DNA of 64,000 bases from Mycolicibacter virginiensis (GTDB taxonomy: Bacteria > Actinomycetota > Actinomycetes > Mycobacteriales > Mycobacteriaceae), in the NCBI RefSeq assembly GCF_022374935.2, contig NZ_CP092430.2, positions 3,596,001 to 3,660,000 of the forward strand, read 5' to 3'. The notes under the pieces are model-generated. The model was not told where the DNA came from and did not search any database. It saw nothing but the letters and a program-made list of their open reading frames with translations. A program made the translations under genes and the position numbers. The stretch's first letter is position 1; each line of letters begins with the position of its first letter. This document shows positions 24,195-32,208 of this stretch, piece by piece.

Positions 24195-25955
24195 ATGGAC
24201 GAGGGACCTACGCTGCTTGAACGCTTCCCGCCTCAGGTGCTGCGCCAGTATGCGTTGATCGCCGATGGCGAACGCGGGATCGTGGTCGGACCACGCGGCG
24301 ATCTCAGCTGGATGTGCCTGCCCCGCTGGGACAGTCCAGCGGTCTTCAGTTCGCTGCTCGGCGGCTCCGGGGTCTATGCCGTCACCCCGGAGCTGCGCTA
24401 CGTCTGGGGCGGCCGCTACGAAGACCGATCGTTGATCTGGCGTTCCCGCTGGGTCACCACCGATGGGATCGTGGAGTGCCGCGAGGCACTGGCCTTCCCC
24501 GGGGACATGCACACCGCAGTGGTACTACGCCGCATCCGAGCACTCGATCGGCCGATGCGCGTGCAGGTCGCACTCGACGTTCGCGCGGACTTCGGTGCCA
24601 CCGCCATGTCGGGTCTCTCTTGCGAAGATGGCGTCTGGACCGGACGCTCAGGGCCGCACCGATTCCGCTGGGCCGGCGGCACTGCGGCCCGCCCCGGCGC
24701 CGACGGATCGCTACGCACGGTGCTCGACGTCGCGCCGGGAAGCGACCACGACCTGGTTCTGGAGTTGTCCGATCGCGAGCTGCCGGCGCAGCCGGTAAGC
24801 GCGGCGCAGGCCTGGTCTGCTACCGAAAGTGCCTGGAAGCAAGCTGTTCCCGAGGTGACCGGCACGCTGGCCGATATCGATGCACAACTGGCCTATGCGG
24901 TATTGCGCGGCCTGACCAGTACCGGCGGTGGCATGGTCGCGGCGGCGACGATGTCGCTACCGGAGCGGGCCAAGGAAGGGCGCAACTACGACTATCGCTA
25001 CTGCTGGATTCGCGATCAGTGCTACACCGGGCAGGCGATCGCCGCCGCCGGCCCGCATCCGCTGCTCGATGACGCCGTCCGGTTCGTCACCGAGCGGGTG
25101 CTGGCCGACGGGCCTGACCTGCGACCGGCCTACTGTGTCGACGCCACGACGCCACCGCCCGAACACGACCTGTCGCTGCCCGGGTACCCGGGCGCGTCGG
25201 CCAAAACCGGAAACTGGGTGGGCCAACAATTCCAACTCGACACCTTCGGTGAGGCGCTGCTGCTGCTGGCCGCCGCCGGCCGGCTTGACCGGTTGGACGG
25301 CACCCATTGGGGTGCGGTGCACACCCTGGTGGATGCGATCGAAAAGCGTTGCGCCGAGCCGGATGCCGGAATTTGGGAACTCGACAACCAGCGCTGGGCA
25401 CATTCCCGGCTGATGTGCGCGGCTGGGCTGCGCCGGATCGCCGGGGTGGCGTCGCTGGCCGAAGGTGCCCAGTGGCAGCGGCTGGCCGACAAACTGGTCA
25501 GCGACACCAGCAGCGATTGCCTGCACCGCGACGGCAGATGGCAACGCGCACCCGAGGACCCCGGGATCGACGCGGCACTGTTGCTGCCCGGACTGCGCGG
25601 AGCCGTCGCGCCCGATGATGCCCGCACCCTGGCGACCCTGGCCGCCGTGCGCCGAGATCTCACCCAAGACGGTTTCGTCTACCGCTATCGGCCCGACCAG
25701 CGCGGCCTCGGCGAGGCTGAGGGGGCCTTTCTGCTGTGCAGCTTCGTCATGGCGCTGGCCGATCACCAACAGGGCAATGACCTTGCAGCGCTTCAATGGT
25801 TCGAGCGAGGCCGTACCGCGTGCGGACCGCCGGGGCTACTCGCCGAAGAATACGACGTGAGCCAACGTCAGTTGCGCGGCAACCTGCCCCAGGCTTTCGC
25901 ACACGCGCTGCTGTTCGAGGCCGCGCACCAGTTGGCCGGGCCTGACACGAATTGA
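24195..25955 (+). CDS. GH15 family glucoamylase/trehalase-like glycoside hydrolase
   Basis: 586 aa. N-terminal beta domain (IADGERGIVVGPRGDLSWMC) and an (alpha/alpha)6 barrel with the GH15 signatures RNYDYRYCWIRDQ, GIWELDNQRWAHSRLM and the C-terminal catalytic Glu region GLLAEEYDV. Mycobacterial relatives hydrolyse trehalose or alpha-glucans; there is no signal peptide, so the enzyme is cytoplasmic. The ATG lies 11 bases after a GGGTAT element, consistent with a leaderless message. It ends 1 base from the convergent alcohol dehydrogenase stop. Confidence 0.88.
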   Translation: MDEGPTLLERFPPQVLRQYALIADGERGIVVGPRGDLSWMCLPRWDSPAVFSSLLGGSGVYAVTPELRYVWGGRYEDRSLIWRSRWVTTDGIVECREALAFPGDMHTAVVLRRIRALDRPMRVQVALDVRADFGATAMSGLSCEDGVWTGRSGPHRFRWAGGTAARPGADGSLRTVLDVAPGSDHDLVLELSDRELPAQPVSAAQAWSATESAWKQAVPEVTGTLADIDAQLAYAVLRGLTSTGGGMVAAATMSLPERAKEGRNYDYRYCWIRDQCYTGQAIAAAGPHPLLDDAVRFVTERVLADGPDLRPAYCVDATTPPPEHDLSLPGYPGASAKTGNWVGQQFQLDTFGEALLLLAAAGRLDRLDGTHWGAVHTLVDAIEKRCAEPDAGIWELDNQRWAHSRLMCAAGLRRIAGVASLAEGAQWQRLADKLVSDTSSDCLHRDGRWQRAPEDPGIDAALLLPGLRGAVAPDDARTLATLAAVRRDLTQDGFVYRYRPDQRGLGEAEGAFLLCSFVMALADHQQGNDLAALQWFERGRTACGPPGLLAEEYDVSQRQLRGNLPQAFAHALLFEAAHQLAGPDTN

Positions 25956-25956
25956 A

Positions 25957-27135
25957 TTACGGCTTGAGCGTGATCTTCACCGCGCCGTCGCGCTTCTCCT
26001 GAAACATCGCGTAGGCCTCTGACGCCTGTTCCAGCGGCAGTTCGTGAGTTGCGAAGGTGTCGACGCCCAGCGGGTCGTCGTCGGTCAGCAGCGGCATCAG
26101 CGAGTCAACCCGCGGCTTGACGTTGGCCTGCCCCATCCACAGCGTGATCTGCTTATCGAACAGGGTGAACATGGGCAACGGGTCGAGTTTTCCGCCGTAG
26201 ACACCGACGATCGACAGGGTGCCGCCGCGGCGCACGATGTCGATCGCGGCGTAGAGCGCGGCAAGCCGGTCGATGCCGGCCTTGCTGATCAACGGTCCAG
26301 CCACGGCGTCCGGCAGCAGCGAGCTGAGCTGCTGCACGGCCTTGGCGCCGCCCGAGCCATGTGCCTCCATGCCGACGGCATCGATCACCGCATCGGTCCC
26401 GCGACCGTCGGTGCGGTCGCGAATCACCTCGCCAAGGTCGGATACCTCACTCAGGTCGACGATCTCGATCCCGCGCCTGGCCAGCCGGCCCAGCCGCTCA
26501 GGCACCAGATCCACGCCGATAACCCGGGCCCCCTGATGTGTTGCGATCCGGGCCGCCATGTCACCGATCGGCCCAAGTCCCAGCACCGTCACCGACCCGC
26601 CCTCGGGTATCGCCGCGTAGTCGACTGCCTGCATCGCGGTCGGCAGCACATCGGACAGATAGACGAACCGTGAATCCGGTGGACCCTCAGGAACTTTGAT
26701 GTGGGTGTATTGCGCCTGTGGCACCCGCAGGTATTGCGCCTGGGCGCCCGGAACCTGGCCGTAGAGCTTGGAGTATCCGAACAGCGCGGCTCCGGTGTCC
26801 TGCTCGCGCACCCGGGTGGTGTCGCACTGGGTCGGCAGGCCGTGTCGGCACATACCGCAATGGCCGCAGGCGATCTGGAATGGGATGACCACTCGGTCAC
26901 CGGGTTTGAGGTTGCTGACCGCGCGACCGACCTCGGCCACGACGCCGATCGGCTCGTGCCCCAGGATGTCACCGGGGTCCATGAACGCACCGAGCACCTC
27001 GTAGAGATGCAGATCGGATCCGCAGATATTGGTGGTCGTCACTTCGATGACGGCGTCGGACGGCTTCTCGATCACCGGATCTGGGACGGTGTCAACCTGG
27101 ACTTTGCGCTTGCCCTGCCATGTGACTGCCCGCAT
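25957..27135 (-). CDS. Zinc-dependent alcohol dehydrogenase (formaldehyde-dehydrogenase-like)
   Basis: 392 aa medium-chain dehydrogenase. Catalytic zinc ligands in NICGSDLHLYE and GHEPIGVV; structural zinc ligands in ACGHCGMCRHGLPTQCD; NAD-binding Rossmann motif VLGLGPIGDMAA. The long insert near residues 245-290 (DAVIDAVGMEAHGSGGAKAV) is typical of glutathione-independent formaldehyde dehydrogenase-like proteins. Likely detoxifies aldehydes. A SigF-type promoter lies about 60 bases upstream, back to back with that of the FAD-Rieske gene. Confidence 0.88.
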   Translation of the reverse strand: MRAVTWQGKRKVQVDTVPDPVIEKPSDAVIEVTTTNICGSDLHLYEVLGAFMDPGDILGHEPIGVVAEVGRAVSNLKPGDRVVIPFQIACGHCGMCRHGLPTQCDTTRVREQDTGAALFGYSKLYGQVPGAQAQYLRVPQAQYTHIKVPEGPPDSRFVYLSDVLPTAMQAVDYAAIPEGGSVTVLGLGPIGDMAARIATHQGARVIGVDLVPERLGRLARRGIEIVDLSEVSDLGEVIRDRTDGRGTDAVIDAVGMEAHGSGGAKAVQQLSSLLPDAVAGPLISKAGIDRLAALYAAIDIVRRGGTLSIVGVYGGKLDPLPMFTLFDKQITLWMGQANVKPRVDSLMPLLTDDDPLGVDTFATHELPLEQASEAYAMFQEKRDGAVKITLKP

Positions 27136-27184
27136 CGGGTCGCCTCCATCGTGTCGCGCGCGTGTGGCGCGAACACCGCCCGGC

Positions 27185-27210
27185 TACCCGCCAGCAGCCC
27201 GGTGCAAACG
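27185..27210 (-). promoter_or_regulatory. SigF-type promoter for alcohol dehydrogenase
   Basis: Minus strand CGTTT-N16-GGGTA; predicted start about 27178, leader about 43 nt. Confidence 0.62.
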
Positions 27211-27248
27211 CGTTGACCATCCCGGGACCAAGCCGGCGGATCCCCAAC

Positions 27249-27272
27249 GTTTCACCACCGTCCCGCGGGGTA
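27249..27272 (+). promoter_or_regulatory. SigF-type promoter for FAD-Rieske gene
   Basis: CGTTT (27248-27252)-N15-GGGTA followed by C. The -10 ends 10 bases before the ATG at 27283, so the message would be nearly leaderless. Confidence 0.58.
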
Positions 27273-27282
27273 CTGATCGACA

Positions 27283-28788
27283 ATGACCTCGTTGTGGCTC
27301 GCCGACCGGATCGCAACATCACCGGCTTCGGGCACCGCCGAAGATCTGCCCGGTGTCGCCGACGTGGTGGTGGCCGGCGCCGGTATCACCGGCCTGACGA
27401 CCGCGGTGCTGCTGGCGCGCGCAGGCCGCCAAGTGCTGGTCCTGGAGGCCCGGACGGTCGGAGCCTGTGCGACCGGGAACACCACCGCCAAGATCAGCCT
27501 GTTGCAGGGCACCCAGCTGTCGACGATCGCGGCGAAGCAGGGCAAAAGCCTGGCCGCCGCGTACCTGGATGGCAACCGCGCCGGCCAAGACTGGCTGCTG
27601 TCGTTCTGTGCGGCTGCCGGGGTGCCGGTCCAGCGCGAGGACGCTTACAGTTTCGCCCAGTCCGAACGGGGGGTGGCGGCGGCGCGTGCCGAGTTCGAGG
27701 CCTGCCGCGCGCTGGGACTGCCGGCAACGTGGGAGCCGCACGCCGACGTGCCGTTCGACTACCACGGCGGCGTCCGGCTGGCCAAACAGGCGCAGTTCGA
27801 CCCGATGCCGTTCCTGGACGCGCTGCGCGCGGAGTTGCTCGCCACCGGCGGGCAACTTCTGGAACACACACGGGTACAGCGGGTTTCCAGTAGCCGTCAT
27901 GGACTTAGGCTGGAAGTAGACGGCCCGCACCGGCACGCCGAACTGCAGGCCACCCAACTGGTGCTGGCCACCGGAATCCCGATCTTGGACCGCGGCGGAT
28001 ACTTTGCCCGCGTCAAACCCAGCCGGTCATATTGCATGGCGTTCGACGTGCCCGGCGAGGTCACCAGCCCCATGATGATCTCCACCGATTCGCCGACGCG
28101 GTCACTGCGCTACGCCCCGGTCAACGGCTCGGAACTGCTCCTGGTCGGCGGGGCGGGCCACACTGTCGGCCGCGAAAAACACCCGATCGATGCGCTGGCC
28201 GAACTCGAGTCATGGACGGTCAGGCATTACCCGGGCGCCACCCGCACCCACCTGTGGTCAGCGCAGGACTACGCGCCGGTCGACGAGCTGCCCTACGTCG
28301 GTCCCATCCTTCCGGAGAACGAAACCATCTACGTGGCAACCGGGTTCAACAAATGGGGCATGACCAACGGGGCGGCCGCCGCACTGGCGCTGGCCGGCCG
28401 ACTGCTTGGCGAGCGACCGAACTGGGACCGGGCATTCGCCAGCTGGAGAACCAGCGAGCTACGCGGCCTGCCGACGGCCCTGGCGGCCAATCTTGCGGTC
28501 GGTGTCAACCTGGCGAAAGGCTGGATCACGCCGACCGCCCACATCGGCCAGCAATGCCTGGGCACTGACGGCGGCGTGGTCAGCGGACCCCCGTGGCGCC
28601 TGCAGGCCCAGTGCCGGGTGGACGGCGTCGAACACCGCCTCTCCCCGGTCTGCCCGCACCTGGGTGGCATCGTGACCTGGAATGACGCCGACCGGGCCTG
28701 GGAGTGCCCGCTGCACGGGTCGCGCTTCGCCCCCGACGGGACCCTTCTGGAAGGCCCGGCCACCCGCGGCCTGGCCGCCGGCAGCTGA
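27283..28788 (+). CDS. FAD-dependent oxidoreductase with C-terminal Rieske domain
   Basis: 501 aa. The DAO-type FAD-binding motif VVAGAGITGLTTAVLLA is near residues 29-45, with YVATGFNKWGMTNGAAAALAL closing the flavin fold. The last about 100 residues form a Rieske domain with CPHLGG and CPLHGSRF cluster motifs. Flavin and [2Fe-2S] in one chain suggests electron transfer from an amino-acid-like or amine substrate to the cluster; the substrate is unknown. It is divergent from the alcohol dehydrogenase with a shared SigF-type promoter region. PPOX-family gene follows with its own promoter. Confidence 0.9.
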   Translation: MTSLWLADRIATSPASGTAEDLPGVADVVVAGAGITGLTTAVLLARAGRQVLVLEARTVGACATGNTTAKISLLQGTQLSTIAAKQGKSLAAAYLDGNRAGQDWLLSFCAAAGVPVQREDAYSFAQSERGVAAARAEFEACRALGLPATWEPHADVPFDYHGGVRLAKQAQFDPMPFLDALRAELLATGGQLLEHTRVQRVSSSRHGLRLEVDGPHRHAELQATQLVLATGIPILDRGGYFARVKPSRSYCMAFDVPGEVTSPMMISTDSPTRSLRYAPVNGSELLLVGGAGHTVGREKHPIDALAELESWTVRHYPGATRTHLWSAQDYAPVDELPYVGPILPENETIYVATGFNKWGMTNGAAAALALAGRLLGERPNWDRAFASWRTSELRGLPTALAANLAVGVNLAKGWITPTAHIGQQCLGTDGGVVSGPPWRLQAQCRVDGVEHRLSPVCPHLGGIVTWNDADRAWECPLHGSRFAPDGTLLEGPATRGLAAGS

Positions 28789-28801
28789 GGGCCGCCGACG
28801 T

Positions 28802-28826
28802 CGTTTACCGTGCGCCGGGGCGGGTA
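28802..28826 (+). promoter_or_regulatory. SigF-type promoter for the PPOX-family gene
   Basis: CGTTT-N15-GGGTA; predicted start about 28833, leader about 42 nt to the GTG at 28875. Confidence 0.58.
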
Positions 28827-28874
28827 ATCGACCGCTGGGCGGTGAATGACGGCTGCGAAACGACGAGGTGAGCG

Positions 28875-29330
28875 GTGTGCATCATCGACCATGACATGCG
28901 CCAGATCGTCGCGAGCGCAAAGCTGGCGTTCGTGGCCACCGTCTGCGAGGACGGTTCGCCGAACCTGTCACCGAAGGAGTCCCTGCTGGTCTACGGGGAC
29001 GAACACCTGGCATTCATGCACATCGCGTCACCGACGACGGCGGCCGATCTGCGCCGCGACCCACGCATCGAGGTCAACGTGGTGGACTTCCTCAAACGGC
29101 GCGGCTACCGATTCAAGGGCACCGCGCAGTTACGACCGCCCGGCGACGAGGTCTACGAGTGGCTGCGGCAGTGGGTCGTCGACACCCACGGACCGCAGTT
29201 TCCGTGTCGCGAAGCCGTACTGATCCGAGTCGAACGAGCACTGCCGATCGCCTCACCGGCCTACATGTTCGGCGATGCCCACGAAGCCGAACTCATCCGG
29301 TTGTGGTCGCAGATCTACGGACTGCGATGA
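28875..29330 (+). CDS. Pyridoxamine 5'-phosphate oxidase-family (split-barrel FMN/F420) protein
   Basis: 151 aa split beta-barrel protein: AKLAFVATVCEDGSPNLSPK opening strand pair, HLAFMHIASPTTAADLRRDP, and VVDFLKRRGYRFKG. Such proteins bind FMN, F420 or haem and act as small reductases. The start GTG at 28875 follows GAGGTGAGC. It ends 6 bases from the convergent sigF stop. Confidence 0.86.
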   Translation: MCIIDHDMRQIVASAKLAFVATVCEDGSPNLSPKESLLVYGDEHLAFMHIASPTTAADLRRDPRIEVNVVDFLKRRGYRFKGTAQLRPPGDEVYEWLRQWVVDTHGPQFPCREAVLIRVERALPIASPAYMFGDAHEAELIRLWSQIYGLR

Positions 29331-29336
29331 GCAAGG

Positions 29337-30125
29337 CTACTGCAGCTGATCGCGCAGCTTCGCCAGCGATTTCGCGAGCAAGCGCGACACGTGCATCTGC
29401 GAGATGCCGACCCGTTCGGCGATCTGGGTCTGGGTCATCGACTCGAAGAACCGCAACACCAGCACTGTGCGTTCGCGTTCCGGAAGGGCATCGAGCAAGG
29501 GCCGCAACGCCTCTCGGTCCTCGATGCGGTCCATCCGGGCGTCAACCTCACCGAGGGTGTCAGCGATCGAGCGGACGTCATCTTCGTCCGAGCTGCCGCC
29601 ACCGTCGATCGACAACGTGTTGTACGAGCTGCCCGCGACCAAGCCTTCGACCACCTCGTCGCGGCTCAACTCAAGTTCGGCCGCGAGTTCGGAGGCGGTC
29701 GGCGCCCGTCCCAGGCGTTGTGACAGTTCGGCTGTGGCCACACCCAACCGAAGGTGCAGCTCTTTGAGCCGGCGGGGAACCTTGACCGACCAGCTGTTGT
29801 CGCGGAAATGGCGGCGGACCTCGCCCATGATCGTCGGAACCGCGAACGAGACGAAATCCGAGCCGGTCTCGACGTCGAAGCGTGTCACGGCGTTGACCAG
29901 ACCCACCCGAGCTACTTGAACCAGGTCGTCCCGTAACTCCCCGCGCCCTTCGAACCGGCGGGCGATGTGGTCGGCCAGCGGCAGGCACCGCTCGACGATC
30001 TTGTCCTTGCGGTTGCGGAAGTCGGGCGAGTCGGCATCGTATTGGGCGAGCTCACGAAACATGTCGCCGACGTCGGCATACTCCGATCCAGACTGTGAGC
30101 CGCTGCCGGCGGCACGCGGAGTCAC
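29337..30125 (-). CDS. sigF: Alternative RNA polymerase sigma factor SigF
   Basis: 262 aa, same size as M. tuberculosis SigF. Group 3 (B/F/G) sigma factor: region 2 with GRGELRDDLVQVARVGLVNA and DFVSFAVPTIMGEVRRHF; region 3 with VPRRLKELHLRL and GRAPTASELAAELELS; region 4 helix-turn-helix SMTQTQIAERVGISQMHVSR. It directs stress and stationary-phase transcription from GGTTT/GGGTA promoters. It starts in a 4-base overlap with rsbW, the anti-sigma gene, so both are co-translated. Numerous candidate targets lie in this window. Confidence 0.96.
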   Translation of the reverse strand: MTPRAAGSGSQSGSEYADVGDMFRELAQYDADSPDFRNRKDKIVERCLPLADHIARRFEGRGELRDDLVQVARVGLVNAVTRFDVETGSDFVSFAVPTIMGEVRRHFRDNSWSVKVPRRLKELHLRLGVATAELSQRLGRAPTASELAAELELSRDEVVEGLVAGSSYNTLSIDGGGSSDEDDVRSIADTLGEVDARMDRIEDREALRPLLDALPERERTVLVLRFFESMTQTQIAERVGISQMHVSRLLAKSLAKLRDQLQ

Positions 30126-30559
30126 CGCCCGGAATCCGCCCGGCGGGTCGTCAGCGTGACACCGAATACCTCACCCGCGCCGTTGGATTCGTGCCCATCA
30201 CGGAACGTCTCGACGTCGTCGACCAGCGAAGTGAGCACGTGCCAGCTGAAACTTCCCGGGGTCAGCACCCCGGCCCCGTCTCCAGCCGCCGACGCCTGGA
30301 TCGTCACGTGATCGTCGTGCGGGTCGATGACGACAGTGAGCATCGCGCCGGGCGCGGCACTACGGATCAGCTGCGTGCACAGCTCGTCGATCGCCAGTCG
30401 AAGGTCAGCGACGGTGTCGACGTCAAGATCCTCGTAGGTTGCGATCGCACCGACCAACATGCGCACCACCGCCAGGCTTTCCAGCCGGGGCGTAACCCGC
30501 AGTTCGACGGCCCGTTCGCTGCACGACCGCTGAGCCCGGTCACTGTCAATGTCGGTCAT
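30122..30559 (-). CDS. rsbW: Anti-sigma-F factor RsbW (UsfX)
   Basis: 145 aa HATPase-like serine kinase/anti-sigma factor: VADLRLAIDELCTQLIRSAA as N-box and DDVETFRDG/GVTLTTRR at the C-terminal end. The ATP-lid glycine motifs are weak, as in mycobacterial UsfX. It binds SigF and blocks core polymerase binding until an antagonist STAS protein displaces it. ATG 30559 has GGGAGG 6 bases upstream; a longer start at 30619 lacks a site. A SigF-like element lies at 30712-30737, suggesting autoregulation. Confidence 0.92.
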   Translation of the reverse strand: MTDIDSDRAQRSCSERAVELRVTPRLESLAVVRMLVGAIATYEDLDVDTVADLRLAIDELCTQLIRSAAPGAMLTVVIDPHDDHVTIQASAAGDGAGVLTPGSFSWHVLTSLVDDVETFRDGHESNGAGEVFGVTLTTRRADSGR

Positions 30560-30711
30560 GAGGCCTCCCGGCGAAATCGGACCGAGACTACTGCTGCGTG
30601 TCAATCGACTGCTCACCACCCTCGCCTGCAGGCACCCTCGCGCATTTCGCGTTCAGCCGACACCGTCAACATCGCACGCCGGCTGCCCGGAGATCAGTCA
30701 TGGGAAGTCTG

Positions 30712-30737
30712 TACCCGATCGCCGGAGAACTCAATCA
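30712..30737 (-). promoter_or_regulatory. SigF-like promoter candidate for rsbW-sigF
   Basis: Minus strand TGATT-N16-GGGTA: a perfect -10 and a 3/5 -35. It lies between the usfY terminator and rsbW; leader about 145 nt. Confidence 0.45.
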
Positions 30738-30777
30738 TCGATTTTCGGCGCCTACATTTCGGCCCCTAGGCATAGAG

Positions 30778-30805
30778 CGGCCCGGCCGGAACACCGGCCG
30801 GGCCG
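30778..30805 (-). terminator. Hairpin terminator after usfY
   Basis: Perfect 12-bp stem CGGCCCGGCCGG / CCGGCCGGGCCG with AACA loop, 15 bases past the usfY stop. It separates usfY from rsbW-sigF. Confidence 0.7.
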
Positions 30806-30820
30806 ACTTGACCCCTCGGG

Positions 30821-31132
30821 TTAACTCGTGGAGGCCTGCTCGCGCATCTCGGCGTGCGCCAGCCGCCACTGCTGGTTCACCCGGCCGATCCGGCGATCCT
30901 CGATCAGCAGCCAGACCGTGCCCAGGACGGCGGCGAGCACCGCGATGACCGCGACCTCGATCCCCTGGCGATCGTGACCGGTCCCGAATGCGGCGAGGCA
31001 GCCGATACCGGCCACCATGCCAACCACCAGCAAGGAATATCCCGGCCAGCCCATGACGTCGATCATGGCGCGCCCCGCGTGGGGCCGAGTCGTCCGGACA
31101 TGGTCGACCGGGTCATGAAACGTATCGCCCAT
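30821..31132 (-). CDS. usfY: UsfY-family membrane protein
   Basis: 103 aa. The N-terminus MGDTFHDPVDHVRTTRPHAG is the UsfY signature; two hydrophobic helices follow (WPGYSLLVVGMVAGIGCLAA and GIEVAVIAVLAAVLGTVWLL) and a charged helical tail ends the protein. In M. tuberculosis usfY lies upstream of rsbW-sigF; its function is unknown. Strong AGGAGGAG ribosome site. Here a hairpin at 30778-30805 suggests it is not part of the rsbW-sigF transcript. Upstream, 31215-31231 has the dyad TATCG-TATGC-CGATA, a possible operator. Confidence 0.87.
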   Translation of the reverse strand: MGDTFHDPVDHVRTTRPHAGRAMIDVMGWPGYSLLVVGMVAGIGCLAAFGTGHDRQGIEVAVIAVLAAVLGTVWLLIEDRRIGRVNQQWRLAHAEMREQASTS

Positions 31133-31297
31133 TGCAATTCCTCCTCCTGAACAGCAATCCGGAGCCGCTCCAGAAGTAGACCGATATGAGGTGAACCCGT
31201 CCGCGACCCAAAACTATCGTATGCCGATACGTTGACCCCAGCGCCTCCTTTACAGGATGTTCACAGTCATGCAACAGTGAAGCCAATACCGGTTGGA

Positions 31298-31717
31298 TCA
31301 TCGGCCCACGCCCATGATCGGCGCAGCGCTGATTAGCAAGACGACCAACATCAACGTCAACAGGAACCATCCGGCGCCCTGCCAGCCCCACCAGGTACCC
31401 CGCGTACGCCACACCAGGTAAGTGCGCACAAACGCACGCAATCCACCAGCGGCGAGGATCACCGGTGCGCCGACGGCAAGGACGGTCCGGTAGGGCCGTC
31501 CGCACCCGGCCGTAACCGACTGCGGATCACAGGTGCTCACCCACAACACCGCTATCACGACAAACGCCAGCGCGGCAGCGGTGACCATCCCGGCGAAGCG
31601 AGCAGCCGCTCGGACCTCCCGGTCCTCCTGGCCCAACCGATCGCCACCGGGAGCAGAGCGCGACGGTGTGCGCGGTCCCACATCTCCCACCGTCCGCGCT
31701 GATGAGCTCTGCGTCAA
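31298..31717 (-). CDS. Membrane protein of unknown function near usfY
   Basis: 139 aa. A polar N-terminus of about 40 residues then three hydrophobic helices (FAGMVTAAALAFVVIAVLWV, VLAVGAPVILAAGGLRAFV, GWFLLTLMLVVLLISAAPIM); two Cys lie in the loop after helix 1 (STCDPQSVTAGCGRPYR), probably outside the cell. Position next to usfY matches the small membrane gene Rv3289c in M. tuberculosis, but orthology is not shown. Confidence 0.72.
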   Translation of the reverse strand: MTQSSSARTVGDVGPRTPSRSAPGGDRLGQEDREVRAAARFAGMVTAAALAFVVIAVLWVSTCDPQSVTAGCGRPYRTVLAVGAPVILAAGGLRAFVRTYLVWRTRGTWWGWQGAGWFLLTLMLVVLLISAAPIMGVGR

Positions 31718-31741
31718 GGCGATTCATTCGTTTAGGTCAAC

Positions 31742-31766
31742 GTTTGGGCGCACGGCCGCCCGGGAA
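31742..31766 (+). promoter_or_regulatory. SigF-like promoter for csbD-family gene
   Basis: CGTTT (31741-31745)-N16-GGGAA; one mismatch in each box. Leader about 58 nt to the ATG at 31831. Confidence 0.45.
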
Positions 31767-31830
31767 GCCTTGCCGTTGTGGCGGACCTCTACACCGCGTG
31801 GGTCTGTCACAGAACACGAAGGGAGGACTT

Positions 31831-32070
31831 ATGTCGGACGACAAGCACAGCGCTACCGAAGACGGCATCCGAGGCGCCGTGGAGGGCGTCAAGGGCAAGG
31901 CCAAGGAGGCGCTAGGGGCCGTGACCGGCAACGACGAGATGGCCCGTGAGGGCCGCGCGCAGCAGGACAAGGGCGAAGCACAGCGCGACGCCGCCAAGCA
32001 CCAGGCCGAGGCGGAATCGTCTCGGGCGGGCGCTAAGGCAGCGGAGGCGCGCGAGCAGTCGCACCAGTAG
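31831..32070 (+). CDS. CsbD-family general stress protein
   Basis: 79 aa, highly charged and helical: GIRGAVEGVKGKAKEALGAV is the CsbD signature, followed by a Glu/Ala/Gln/Lys tail with AGAKAAEAREQ. CsbD proteins are among the classic SigB-controlled general stress proteins of Bacillus; function unknown. The start follows GGGAGG. A SigF-like promoter lies upstream and a hairpin terminator 15 bases downstream. Confidence 0.88.
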   Translation: MSDDKHSATEDGIRGAVEGVKGKAKEALGAVTGNDEMAREGRAQQDKGEAQRDAAKHQAEAESSRAGAKAAEAREQSHQ

Positions 32071-32084
32071 CCCGAGGGGAAGGC

Positions 32085-32113
32085 AGGTCCGGTCCGCCGC
32101 GCGGGCCGGGCCT
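32085..32113 (+). terminator. Hairpin terminator after csbD-family gene
   Basis: AGGTCCGGTCC pairs with GGGCCGGGCCT around a 7-nt loop, 11 pairs of which two are G-U. Confidence 0.5.
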
Positions 32114-32128
32114 GTCGCCACGTCAGGG

Positions 32129-32153
32129 GGTTACTTCCTGGGTGCAACGGGTA
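32129..32153 (+). promoter_or_regulatory. SigF-like promoter candidate for GlnR-like regulator
   Basis: GGTTA-N15-GGGTA; leader about 50 nt to the ATG at 32209. Confidence 0.35.
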
Positions 32154-32208
32154 GTAAAAACCTTGAAAGCCTTGAGGCGACATAGCATCCATGGGTTGGA
32201 GCCAGGCG

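Noticed and set aside
31178..31213. SigF-like promoter before usfY
   Set aside because: On the minus strand GTTTT and GGGTT are separated by only 11 bases.
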